64,000 bases of DNA from Bradyrhizobium sp. SRS-191 (GTDB taxonomy: Bacteria > Pseudomonadota > Alphaproteobacteria > Rhizobiales > Xanthobacteraceae), in contig NZ_JANBVS010000010.1 of NCBI RefSeq assembly GCF_024586915.1, positions 214,384 through 278,383 of the forward strand, in the 5' to 3' direction. How positions within the stretch are numbered: position 1 is the first letter of the stretch; every line of letters starts with the position of its first letter. Both the position numbers and the translations under genes were made by a program. The notes under the pieces were generated by a model, which saw nothing but the letters and a program-made list of their open reading frames with translations, did no database searches and was not told where the DNA came from. Below, in pieces: positions 55,017 through 63,383 of this stretch.

Positions 55017-55953
55017 TCGTTCCCCCTGCCCCGGTGATGGTCTTGTTCTTATGATTGGTCTTCGCGGTCACAGGGAGCGGCTTCCTCTCCATCCGGCTGT
55101 TGAAGACATCGGCTTCCGCGCCCTGCAGCAGGGCTGCGATGTTGCGGCCGAGCTCGCGCATCGGCTGCGCCACCTCGTCGTGCAGCCGTTGCTCGTCATA
55201 CATCGCCGACAACAGGCCGATCGTGAGCACGACATTGGTCTGGTACTGCGGCGACCACACCGGCAGCGCGAGGCCGTTGATATGCGGGCTCCACAGGCCA
55301 CAGGCGACCACGTAGCCGTGCTCCTTCAGAAACTGCCTGTTGTGCTCCAGCCGCGGCCGCAAGAGATTCGCCGCATCCGGCATCTCGCGCTCCATCTCGG
55401 CGAGCAGCGCGTCGCCGACCTCCGGCTCGAGCGCCGCGACATAGGCGTGCCCCGCGGCCGTCGAGGCCATCGAGATGCGGCTGCCGGTGGTCTCATGCAG
55501 GCCCAGCGCGTTCGCGGCGCGGCCGAACTCCAGATAGACCAGATGAAACTGATCGGGGATGACGAAGCCGACCGTGCCCGGCAATTGCTCGGCGACATCC
55601 TGCAGGCGCTGGCGGATCAGGTTGCGCAGCTGCAAGCCCCGCGTCATCGACGTGCTCATCGCGACGGCGCTCGGACCGATGCGGTACTTCTGATCGCGCG
55701 GCAGATAGACCAGCTGGCCCATCCGCGTCAGCGTGTGCGTCAGCCGCGACACCGTCGACCGCGGCAGGCCGCAGCGGTTGGAAATCTCGAGATTGCCGAG
55801 CCGCGAATCGTGCCCCTCGAAACAGCGAAGCACATCGAACGCCCGCGACACCACCTGAATGACCTCGCCCTCACCGGCGAGATCCCCGGGCAGCATGCCC
55901 ACCCTGCTCAATCGCTCAGACCGTCGTCCCATGCGCGTTCCACTCAATTCCAT
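54946..55953 (-). CDS. IclR-family transcriptional regulator
   Basis: Protein of 335 residues (314 to 328 if a later ATG is used). The N-terminal winged helix shows VSRAFDVLRCFEGH, LEISNRCGLPRSTVSRLTHTL and LVYLPRDQKYRIG. The effector domain has GSRISMASTAAGHAYVAAL. Its C-terminal tail beyond about residue 290 is unusually long and basic and is encoded in the region that overlaps the carboxyltransferase gene. A perfect palindrome sits just upstream of its start. Probable controller of the carboxyltransferase and itself. Confidence 0.9.
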   Translation of the reverse strand: MELSGTRMGRRSERLSRVGMLPGDLAGEGEVIQVVSRAFDVLRCFEGHDSRLGNLEISNRCGLPRSTVSRLTHTLTRMGQLVYLPRDQKYRIGPSAVAMSTSMTRGLQLRNLIRQRLQDVAEQLPGTVGFVIPDQFHLVYLEFGRAANALGLHETTGSRISMASTAAGHAYVAALEPEVGDALLAEMEREMPDAANLLRPRLEHNRQFLKEHGYVVACGLWSPHINGLALPVWSPQYQTNVVLTIGLLSAMYDEQRLHDEVAQPMRELGRNIAALLQGAEADVFNSRMERKPLPVTAKTNHKNKTITGAGGTNELAAGARGIGPARGLRAGDGRA

Positions 55954-55956
55954 GAT

Positions 55957-55973
55957 GCGGAATTAAATTCCGC
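55957..55973. promoter_or_regulatory. Perfect palindrome before the IclR gene, candidate IclR operator
   Basis: gcggaattaaattccgc: 8-bp perfect arms around a single A. It ends four bases before the first IclR ATG (55953) and 25 bases before the alternative at 55932. The GGAAT/ATTCC core resembles known IclR-family operators, so autoregulation is likely. Confidence 0.6.
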
Positions 55974-56307
55974 TTACAGAACAAGCTAACCCAGGCCTTT
56001 TGCCCCCACAACACAAGAGCGTTTCTAAAACCCACCGTTCTTCAGCGTGTTGGCACAAGACTCGACCTCTCAGCGCAATTCGGAATGGCATGCCAGATGG
56101 CGCGCTCGGGGACGGTGTTGCGGCACCGCATGGACCCACGGCGGCCTGCCGCAGACATGGCCGCAAGTCGCTCCCGGTCCTCCCGCCACGCCGCTCAATC
56201 GCTGGGCAACGGCAACATTTGACCAGCGCTGCCCCAAGTGTGGGCTGGCTGCCCCAACGCCGCTGCGACATAACCGGCACGCCAACCGTGTCCCCGCCGA
56301 GCCCCTC
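55974..56307. other. Intergenic region upstream of the glutaminase fusion gene
   Basis: About 330 bp between the divergent IclR and glutaminase genes. The glutaminase frame is open upstream to 56047, but the extra residues are not family-like. No strong ribosome binding site, palindrome or second gene was recognised. Confidence 0.5.
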
Positions 56308-58170
56308 ATGACCACCGACACTCCGCGCCCCCACCGCAATCCGCAGCATTGGGCGTCCGCCGCGATGCCGCCGTTGCAGCGCTTCCTCTCGGCGTGCCAC
56401 GCCGACTTCTGGCCTGATCATGACGGCGCGGTCGCCAACTACATCCCCGAGTTGGGCAAGGCGGATCCGGCGCGTTTCGGCATCAGCCTCGCCACGCTCG
56501 ACGGCCATGTCTACGAGGTCGGCGACAGCCGCGTGCCGTTCACGATCCAGTCGATGTCGAAGCCCTTCGTGTTCGCGCTGGCGCTGGACATCCTCGGCTC
56601 CGACGAGGTTGAGCGGGTCATCGGCGTCGAGCCGTCCGGCGATCCCTTCAACTCGATCCGGCTCAATGCCGAGAATCATCCGTTCAATGCGATGGTCAAC
56701 GCCGGCGCGATCGCCTGCAGCGGCCTGGTGCGCAAGGCCCGGCATGCCGACGCGTTCGAGGCCATCCGCGACGCGCTCGGCCGCTTCGCCGGCCGCAAGC
56801 TCGACGTCGATGACGCCGTGTTCGCCTCGGAAGCCGCGACCGGCGATCGCAACCGCGCCATCGCTTATCTGCTGCGCACGTCCAACGTCATCAGCGAGCC
56901 TGTCGACGACGTGCTCGCCGTCTACTTCCGGCAATGCGCCGTGCTGGTCACCGCGCGCGATTGCGCGGTCATGGCGGCGACCCTGGCCAATCGCGGCGTC
57001 AATCCCGTGACCGGCGAGCAGGTCGTGACGCCCTATGCGGTGTCGCGCACGCTGTCGGTGATGACGTCCTCGGGCATGTATGACTTCGCCGGCGAATGGA
57101 TCTACCGCGTCGGCATCCCCGCCAAGAGCGGCGTCGGCGGCGGCATCCTGGCGAGCCTGCCGGCCCGGCTCGGCCTCGGCAGCTACTCGCCGCGGCTCGA
57201 CGGACACGGCAACAGCGTGCGCGGCATCAAGGTGTGCGAGGCACTGTCGGCGCATTACGGCCTGCACATGCTGAACCGCTCCGACGACGCGCGCACCACG
57301 ATCATCGCCGACTACGACATCGGCGCCAATCCCTCGCGGCGCAGCCGCCGCGCGCAGGAGCGCGACATCCTGGCGGCGCATCCGAACGCCGTCCGCGTGC
57401 TCGAGCTGGTCGGCACGCTGTCGCTCTCCAATGTCGACTACGTCTCGCGCCAACTTGCGGCGAGCGAGCGCCCGCAATTCGTGATCTTCGACCTCCACCG
57501 CGTCACTGCGATGACGCCGGCGGGACTGCGCCTGCTGGCCGAGCTGTTTCACGAACTGGCGGACTTCCACGTCACCGTGGTGCTCTCCGGCATCCGCAGG
57601 ACCTCTTCGGACTGGCAGGAGATCACCGCGCGCACCGGCGACATCCGGAACGTGCGTGACTTCTATCTTTTGGACACCGCCATCGAATGGGCCGAAGACC
57701 AGATCGTCTATCGCTACGGCGGCGCGATCGACTTTCTCGAGACCACGGAGCTCGCCGAGCAGCCGCTGCTCGCCGGCCTCTCCGGCGACGAGCGCCGCGA
57801 GCTCGCGGCGCTGGCGACGATCCGCCACTATCAGCAGAGCGAGCGTATCCTCGCTGCGGGAGATGCGGCACAGTCGCTGTTCTTCCTGCGCTCCGGCGTC
57901 GTTCACGTCACCCTGCGGGACGGCATCCGTCTGGCGACGCTGACGGCCGGCCAATGCTTCGGTGAGATGGCGCTGCTCGAGCCCGTGCGATCCGCAGACG
58001 TGACAGCCGATTTCTCGGCCACCGCCTTCGAGATCGCGCTCGACGATTTCGAGCGCTTCCGTACGCGGCATCCGCATGCGGGCGAGCGCATCATGCGCAA
58101 TCTCGCACAGCTGCTTGCGGAGCGTCTGACGATCGCCAACGCGCGGCTCAATCTGCTCGCAGCCGATTGA
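56308..58170 (+). CDS. glsA: Glutaminase fused to STAS and cyclic-nucleotide-binding domains
   Basis: Protein of 620 residues from ATG 56308. Residues about 20-325 are a serine-dependent glutaminase: the S82xxK85 pair is in IQSMSKPFVFAL, followed by NAGAIACSGLV and SGMYDFAGEWIYRVG. Residues about 355-455 form a STAS domain (GTLSLSNVDYVSRQLA, VTAMTPAGLRLLAELF). Residues about 480-605 form a cNMP-binding domain with the phosphate-binding cassette FGEMALLEPVRSADVTA. It deamidates glutamine to glutamate; the added domains suggest control by a cyclic nucleotide and by protein-protein switching (inference). The ribosome binding site is weak. Confidence 0.9.
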   Translation: MTTDTPRPHRNPQHWASAAMPPLQRFLSACHADFWPDHDGAVANYIPELGKADPARFGISLATLDGHVYEVGDSRVPFTIQSMSKPFVFALALDILGSDEVERVIGVEPSGDPFNSIRLNAENHPFNAMVNAGAIACSGLVRKARHADAFEAIRDALGRFAGRKLDVDDAVFASEAATGDRNRAIAYLLRTSNVISEPVDDVLAVYFRQCAVLVTARDCAVMAATLANRGVNPVTGEQVVTPYAVSRTLSVMTSSGMYDFAGEWIYRVGIPAKSGVGGGILASLPARLGLGSYSPRLDGHGNSVRGIKVCEALSAHYGLHMLNRSDDARTTIIADYDIGANPSRRSRRAQERDILAAHPNAVRVLELVGTLSLSNVDYVSRQLAASERPQFVIFDLHRVTAMTPAGLRLLAELFHELADFHVTVVLSGIRRTSSDWQEITARTGDIRNVRDFYLLDTAIEWAEDQIVYRYGGAIDFLETTELAEQPLLAGLSGDERRELAALATIRHYQQSERILAAGDAAQSLFFLRSGVVHVTLRDGIRLATLTAGQCFGEMALLEPVRSADVTADFSATAFEIALDDFERFRTRHPHAGERIMRNLAQLLAERLTIANARLNLLAAD

Positions 58171-58495
58171 GACCGTCATCGGGCTGTTGCATGTCGCCGG
58201 CGCGCTGAAATACTTAAGGTTGCAATTCACAGCAGCTAATAGCCTTCAGTCGATATTTCTCATCACTCGTAATTGTACGGGCTCGCCTAAACGTTACCGG
58301 GAGTCGGTCGCAGGACAACCATAAGCGAGCCCAATTCGCGCCGCATTACCCGACGATGTTCTGAACCGTCGATGAACGCCGAGTGGGGACTCGCGAAGCG
58401 GACATCGCAATGGGGTGTTCCGAGTAAAATTCCAGCCGCCGTCGCGTGTGTATTTGCGCAACGGAAAGTCGTGTCCAGTCCAGGGAGGAAACGGC
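58171..58495. other. AT-richer intergenic region before the small membrane peptide
   Basis: No gene is recognised in these 325 bases. An inverted repeat gggctcgc (58279-58286) / gcgagccc (58325-58332) could form a stem with a 38-base loop. The 3' end holds the promoter and leader of the 33-residue peptide gene. Confidence 0.45.
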
Positions 58496-58597
58496 ATGAA
58501 GGAAGCCACTAAGAGGGCAACATCGGAGGCACTCGCGCACATGCTGGCCGTGACGTCGATGATCGTCATCGCCAGCGTCCTGTTCTACGGGCGATGA
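58496..58597 (+). CDS. 33-residue single-pass membrane peptide
   Basis: Short ORF with a strong ribosome binding site (AGGGAGGAAACGGC before ATG). A charged lead (KEATKRATSEAL) precedes a hydrophobic segment (HMLAVTSMIVIASVLFYG) ending in Arg, so it looks like a small inner-membrane peptide. No family is recognised. Its last codons and stop form the left arm of a perfect 15-bp inverted repeat (58585-58599 with 58629-58643). Confidence 0.6.
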   Translation: MKEATKRATSEALAHMLAVTSMIVIASVLFYGR

Positions 58598-58643
58598 AGG
58601 GCTGTCTGGAGGTTCTGCGTCGCAGTTTCTTCATCGCCCGTAG
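58585..58643. promoter_or_regulatory. Perfect 15-bp inverted repeat with nested hairpin, overlapping a stop codon
   Basis: ctacgggcgatgaag (58585-58599) is exactly complementary to cttcatcgcccgtag (58629-58643). The loop holds a second hairpin, ctgcgtcgcag. It may terminate the small peptide message or protect its 3' end. There is no T-run, so it is not a classical terminator. Confidence 0.6.
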
Positions 58644-58827
58644 GTGGGAATGTGAGCTCGATTGCTCATGCGAACGACCGAGTTGAGTTGCGTTTGAGTT
58701 AGTAAGCGTAGCGTAGAGTATTGCGTCAATCGCGCGGCGATCCGGGTCGGGACGAATGTGTTGTGCGTATCGTCCCGCCTCGGCCGCCCGCGGTCGGCCT
58801 TTGTGAGTCCTGACGTGCGATCCGCCG

Positions 58828-59184
58828 TCATGGCGCTTTTCCGAAATAAGGCACCGTTACGCCGGCGAAGCTGACGAAGCGCGCGTTGACCGTGTCGCCG
58901 ATCGCGAGATCATGGTCGCCATGGGCCATCATCCGAAAGCCTTCGCGCATATCCACCAGCACGATGTTGTAGGGCACATGCGCGCGCGTCTCCGGCGTCG
59001 CCGCGCGACAGACCAATGATGTCGCGTAGACGGTGCCCTCCCCGCCCGCAGCGTGGTCGGTCAGCGCAAGCGAGCCGCAGGCCGCGCAGAAGTCGCGGCG
59101 GAAATACTGCACATGAGCGCAACACGCGCAGCGCTGGTAGCTGATCGCGGCCACGCCCTTGGTCCAGTCGGCTGATTCGCTCAT
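58828..59184 (-). CDS. DUF35/OB-fold zinc-ribbon protein
   Basis: Protein of 118 residues from ATG 59184. A zinc ribbon (C19, C22, C33, C36) is followed by an OB-fold with GEGTVYATSLVCRAAT and PYNIVLVDMREGFRMMAHG, the layout of DUF35 acyl-CoA-binding proteins. These partner thiolase-like or aldolase-like enzymes, holding the CoA substrate. The start overlaps the stop of the thiolase-like gene by four bases, so they are coupled. Confidence 0.9.
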   Translation of the reverse strand: MSESADWTKGVAAISYQRCACCAHVQYFRRDFCAACGSLALTDHAAGGEGTVYATSLVCRAATPETRAHVPYNIVLVDMREGFRMMAHGDHDLAIGDTVNARFVSFAGVTVPYFGKAP

Positions 59185-60317
59185 CGCTCCCGCTCCCAGA
59201 ACATGCTGACATGCGACGACAGCACGCCGCCGTCGCCGTGCAGCAAGGTCAGCGCGGCGTTGCGCACCTGGCGCCGGCCCGCCCGCCCCGTCATCTGCAG
59301 ATGCGCCTCGTTGAGATGCGCCATGGCGCCGCCGACGCCGCAATGGCCGTAGCTCAGGAGGCCACCATGGGTGTTGAGCGGCACGGCACCGTCACGGCTG
59401 AAATGGCCGCCCCGCACCCGCGCCGCAGCCTCGCCGCGGCCGGCAAGTCCGAGATCTTCGAGCAGCATGCAGAGCGTGATGGTGAAGCTGTCATAGACGG
59501 CGGCATAGTCGACGTCGGCGATCGCAACGCCTGCGACCGCCCTGGCTTTCTTGATCGCGATCTCGGCGCCGAGTTCGCTCAGAGCCGGCGCAGCGGTGAC
59601 GTGTTGATGCGTGTGCGCCTGGGCGCAGCCGCGCACGCGCACCGCCGTCGTGCCGGTCGGCTCGCGGCTGACGATGACGGCTGCACCGCCGTCGGAGACA
59701 GGGCAGCAGTCGAGCAGCTTCAGCGGTTTTGCCACCGGCTTCGACGCCATGACGTCGGCTGTGGTGATCGACTCATGGAATTGCGCGCCGGGATGATCGA
59801 GCGCGTGCCTGCGCATCAGCACGGCGAACTCGGCGAGGTCCTGCTCGGTGACGCCGTATTCGTGCATGTAGCGCGAGGCGACCAGGCCATAATAGGCGGG
59901 GATCGTCGGGCCCAGCGGCAGCTCGTAGTCGGGATGGCCGACCTGCGCCAGCGCCTGGATCGAGGCGTCGCGGCTTTGGCCAGTGAGGCGGTTCTCGCCG
60001 GCGACGACGAGCATGTTCCTGACGACGCCGGCCTCGACGAGATGATGCGCCAGCATCACCATCGCCATCCCCGTCGCACCTCCGACCTGCACGGCATGGG
60101 CATAGGACGGCGTGAGGCCGAAATGCTCGGCGAACACGGTGGCGAGCATGATGTGCGGCGACACCGTCGAATAGCCGCACAGGATGCCGTCGATTTCGCG
60201 CCGCGTCAGCTCGGCATCGTCCAGCGCGAGCTGCGCCGCCATGCTCATCAGGTCGAGCGACGAGCGGCCGTCGTGACGGCCGAACGAGGTGAGGCCGGTG
60301 CCGGTGATGTAGGTCAT
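59181..60317 (-). CDS. SCP2-type thiolase-like protein (lipid-transfer/aldolase family)
   Basis: Thiolase-fold protein of 378 residues. Family phrases include CPVSDGGAAVIVSRE, VDYAAVYDSFTITL and THGGLLSYGHCGVGG. At the position where thiolases carry the nucleophilic cysteine the sequence reads VQVGGATG (77-83 region), without Cys. Tyrosines near 271, 275 and 323 are retained. Together with its DUF35 partner this recalls Ltp2-type retro-aldolases of steroid side-chain degradation rather than a true thiolase (inference). The upstream gene is an acyl-CoA dehydrogenase. Confidence 0.82.
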   Translation of the reverse strand: MTYITGTGLTSFGRHDGRSSLDLMSMAAQLALDDAELTRREIDGILCGYSTVSPHIMLATVFAEHFGLTPSYAHAVQVGGATGMAMVMLAHHLVEAGVVRNMLVVAGENRLTGQSRDASIQALAQVGHPDYELPLGPTIPAYYGLVASRYMHEYGVTEQDLAEFAVLMRRHALDHPGAQFHESITTADVMASKPVAKPLKLLDCCPVSDGGAAVIVSREPTGTTAVRVRGCAQAHTHQHVTAAPALSELGAEIAIKKARAVAGVAIADVDYAAVYDSFTITLCMLLEDLGLAGRGEAAARVRGGHFSRDGAVPLNTHGGLLSYGHCGVGGAMAHLNEAHLQMTGRAGRRQVRNAALTLLHGDGGVLSSHVSMFWERER

Positions 60318-60745
60318 CGTCGGCTCACTCCGCCGTCATTCCGGCGCATCGCGCAGCCAGCCGCGAGCGCCGCTGCGCTCCCCTCCCCCTTGCGGGGAGG
60401 GGTCGGGGGTGGGGGTGGCCACACAAATAGTCTTCGTGGGGTACCCCCCTCCCTGCCCCTCCGCCACAAGGGGGGCTATCGCATATGGCTCTCCAAGAGA
60501 TGCGCTCGTCTGCCTCCAAGTCGTCATGGCCGGGCTTGTCCCGGCCATCCACGTCGTTCAGCACGCTGAGAACCACGTGGATGCCCGGGACAAGCCCGGG
60601 CATGACGGAGAAACTCTCTGCCAGGGTTGTTCGTGGCGACAGCCCCGCGTCTTCATATGCGATAGCCCTGCCCCCACAAGGAGGGAGGGAATGCCGGCGT
60701 TGTAGGTGCCTTACAAACAACTTCGTCATCTCAGTGCAATTCATC
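60318..60745. repeat. 428-bp repeat-filled gap with nested palindromes
   Basis: Contains a family C-like hairpin (ccctcccccttgcgggg near 60385), an inverted pair gggctatcgcatatg (60472-60486) / catatgcgatagccc (60655-60669), and between those arms a complete family B element at 60522-60607. No gene is seen. It separates the acyl-CoA dehydrogenase from the thiolase-like gene. Confidence 0.7.
60522..60607. repeat. Palindromic repeat family B, copy 4
   Basis: Same family as 34568-34650, with arms gtcatggccgggcttgtccc and gggacaagcccgggcatgac. It lies inside the loop of another palindrome (60472-60669), as if inserted into it. Confidence 0.78.
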
Positions 60746-61912
60746 TCAATACGATTTCGGCATGCCGAGGACTTTCTCGGCGACAAACGACAAGATCAAT
60801 TGCGGACTGATCGGCGCGATGCGCGGGATCAGGGATTCGCGCAGGTAGCGTTCGACGTGATATTCGCGCGCGTAGCCGAAGCCGCCATGGGTCATCACCG
60901 CCTGCTCACAGGCGTGGAAGCCTGCTTCCGCCGCGAGATATTTCGCGGCGTTGGCGGCGGGACCGCAGGCCATGCCCTGGTCGTATTGCCAACCGGCCTG
61001 CAGCACCATCAGCCAGGCCGCCTCCAACTCCATCCAGTTCTTGGCGAGGGGGTGCTGGATGCCCTGGTTCTGGCCGATCGGCCGATTGAACACGTTGCGC
61101 GTCCGCGCATAGGCCGAGGCGCGCGACAGCGCCAAGTGCCCGAGTCCGACGGCCTCCGCCGCGATCAGGATGCGCTCGGGATTCATGCCGTGCAGGATGT
61201 AGTCGAAGCCCCGCCCCTCCTCGCCCAGGCGATCGTCCACCGGAATCTCGAAATCCTCGAAGAACAGCTCGTTGGAGTCGACCGGCTTGCGGCCCATCTT
61301 GTCGATCTCGTGCACCTTGATACGGCTGCGATCGAAATCCGTGTAGAACAGGCTGAGCCCATGGGTCGGGCGCTTCACCTCCTCCAGCGGCGTGGTCCGC
61401 GCCAGCAGCAGGATTTTTTCGGCGACCTGGGCGGTCGAGATCCACACCTTCTGGCCGTTGACGATATAGCGGTCCCCCTTCCGCACCGCGCGGGTCTTCA
61501 GCTGCGTGGTGTTCAGCCCCGTGTTCGGCTCGGTCACCGCGAAGCACGCCTTCTCGCGGCCATCGACGATGCCCGGCAGCATTCGCGCGCACTGCTCCTT
61601 GGTGCCGAACACGACGACTGGGTTGAGCCCGAACACGTTCATGTGGATCGCCGAGGCGCCGGACATGCCCGCGCCCGATTCCGCGATCGTGCGCATCATG
61701 ATCGCGGCATCGAGGATGCCGAGACCGGAGCCGCTATACTCCTCCGGAATGCAGATGCCGAGCCAGCCGGCGTCGGCCAGCGCCTTGTGGAAGTCGGCCG
61801 GGAAGCCGCCCTCCTTGTCCTTCTTCAGCCAATACGCGTCGTCGAAGCGCGCGCAGATTTTCGCTACCGCATCGCGGATCGATTCCTGATTGGCCGAGAG
61901 TGCGAAATCCAT
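60746..61912 (-). CDS. Acyl-CoA dehydrogenase
   Basis: FAD enzyme of 388 residues. Motifs are CFAVTEPNTGLNTTQLKT, VNGQKVWISTAQVAEKIL, the loop FDRSRIKVHEIDKMGRKPVDSNELFF and the C-terminal MTHGGFGYAREYHVERYLRE. The catalytic base cannot be placed with certainty. The gene starts four bases after the CoA-transferase stop, so the product of that transfer is its likely substrate. Confidence 0.9.
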   Translation of the reverse strand: MDFALSANQESIRDAVAKICARFDDAYWLKKDKEGGFPADFHKALADAGWLGICIPEEYSGSGLGILDAAIMMRTIAESGAGMSGASAIHMNVFGLNPVVVFGTKEQCARMLPGIVDGREKACFAVTEPNTGLNTTQLKTRAVRKGDRYIVNGQKVWISTAQVAEKILLLARTTPLEEVKRPTHGLSLFYTDFDRSRIKVHEIDKMGRKPVDSNELFFEDFEIPVDDRLGEEGRGFDYILHGMNPERILIAAEAVGLGHLALSRASAYARTRNVFNRPIGQNQGIQHPLAKNWMELEAAWLMVLQAGWQYDQGMACGPAANAAKYLAAEAGFHACEQAVMTHGGFGYAREYHVERYLRESLIPRIAPISPQLILSFVAEKVLGMPKSY

Positions 61913-61916
61913 GCGC

Positions 61917-63122
61917 TCACTCCTTGGCAGGCGACGGCGTGGTCGCGCCGTCGCGGATCATCGCGGCGATCTCGTCGGCAGAGAAACCGAGCTCGCGCAG
62001 GATCTCGTCACCATGCTCGTTCGGCCGTCCCGCCAGAAGCTGCGGCTCGGCCTTGGTCTCGGACCACGTCGCGGACACGCGCGTGGTGCGGATCGGGCCT
62101 TCGGTCGGATGCTCGACGATGGGAAAGAAATCGGTCGCGACGAGATGCGGATCGTGCAGCAGGCTTTCGAGATCGTGCATCGGCATGACCGGGATATCGG
62201 CTTCGTTCAGCAGCTCGGTCCACTCGGCGGTGGTGCGGGTCTGAAAGATGCGCGCCAGCTCGGCATAGACGACATCGATGTTGGTGGCGCGACGCGCAAA
62301 GCTGTTGAAGCGGTCATCGGCGCGCAGGTCGGTGCGGCCGGACGCCTCGAAGAACGCGTCCCATTGCTTGTCGTTGTAGACGATGACGCAGATGTAGCCA
62401 TCAGCCGTCTTATAGGGCCTGCGGTCCTGCGACAGGTGCCGCGCGTAGCCACCTTTGTCCAGCGGCGGCTCATAGGTGAGCCCGCCCATGTGATCACCCA
62501 TGATGAAAGCCGACATGGTCTCGAACATCGGCACGTCCAGCCGCTGGCCGCGGCCGGTGCGGTCGCGATGCACGAGGCTGGCGCAGATCGCGCCGACAGC
62601 CGTCAGGCCGACGATGCGGTCGACCAGGGCGTTCGGCACATAGCGCGGCGTGCCGTCGCCGGCCACCGCCATCAAATGCGACAGCGCCGCCCCGCCCTGG
62701 ATCAAATCGTCATAGGCCGGTTTCGCCGCATAGGGTCCGCCCTGGCCGAAGCCATAGACGCCGGCATAGACCAGTCGTGGATTGAGCGCCGAGACGACCT
62801 CATAGCTCAGGTTCAGCCGCGTCATCGCCTGCGGGCGGATGTTGTAGAGCAGGACGTCGGCATCCTTGACCATGCGCAGCACGGCATCGCGGCCGGCCGG
62901 CTTCTTGAGGTCGAGGCAGATCACGCGCTTGCTGCGATTGGTGTTGAGGGTCACCGGCCCCATGCCGGGATGGCGCCACGGGCCGATCTTGCGGGTGACG
63001 TCGCCGTCCGGCGATTCCACCTTGATGACATCGGCGCCGTAGTCGCCGAGCGTCTGGGCGGCATACGGCCCCATCAGCACGGTGGTCATGTCGATGACCT
63101 TGATGCCCGCAAGCGGTCCCAT
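61917..63122 (-). CDS. CaiB/BaiF-family (type III) CoA-transferase
   Basis: Protein of 401 residues from ATG 63122; the open frame above it runs through non-coding sequence. The lead LAGIKVIDMTTVLMGPYAAQTLGDYGADVIKVE is the family hallmark in layout, with the catalytic Asp in the region PAYDDLIQGGAALSHL and a conserved phrase NLNTNRSKRVICLDLK-like (TLNTNRSKRVICLDLKK). It activates a carboxylic acid by transferring CoA. First gene of the CoA-transferase, acyl-CoA dehydrogenase, thiolase-like and DUF35 cluster. Confidence 0.92.
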   Translation of the reverse strand: MGPLAGIKVIDMTTVLMGPYAAQTLGDYGADVIKVESPDGDVTRKIGPWRHPGMGPVTLNTNRSKRVICLDLKKPAGRDAVLRMVKDADVLLYNIRPQAMTRLNLSYEVVSALNPRLVYAGVYGFGQGGPYAAKPAYDDLIQGGAALSHLMAVAGDGTPRYVPNALVDRIVGLTAVGAICASLVHRDRTGRGQRLDVPMFETMSAFIMGDHMGGLTYEPPLDKGGYARHLSQDRRPYKTADGYICVIVYNDKQWDAFFEASGRTDLRADDRFNSFARRATNIDVVYAELARIFQTRTTAEWTELLNEADIPVMPMHDLESLLHDPHLVATDFFPIVEHPTEGPIRTTRVSATWSETKAEPQLLAGRPNEHGDEILRELGFSADEIAAMIRDGATTPSPAKE

Positions 63123-63383
63123 CGCGGCGTCAGCTCCCTCGATCGTTGTTATGGCCTGAGCTAACGGCACAGCGGGTTCCGGAGCAAGCGGCGCGGCACG
63201 TATGGGGCCATGCATCCAATTTGCGATTGCGCAACATTCCGTGCCGCGGATCATGGACGGGACCGCTGCGTTGCACCAGATGTTCCCTGCAGCGAGCCGC
63301 ATTTGAGGGATTCCCTTTCGCCGCCTAGCTGTGTCAGCATGTCCATCCAACATCCAAAAACACCACCTAGGGAGAACACCGCC

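Noticed and set aside
56047..56307. Upstream extension of the glutaminase frame, including a CPKCG motif
   Set aside because: A single CxxC pair in an otherwise unstructured stretch, with no good ribosome binding site; the family-like sequence begins after 56308.
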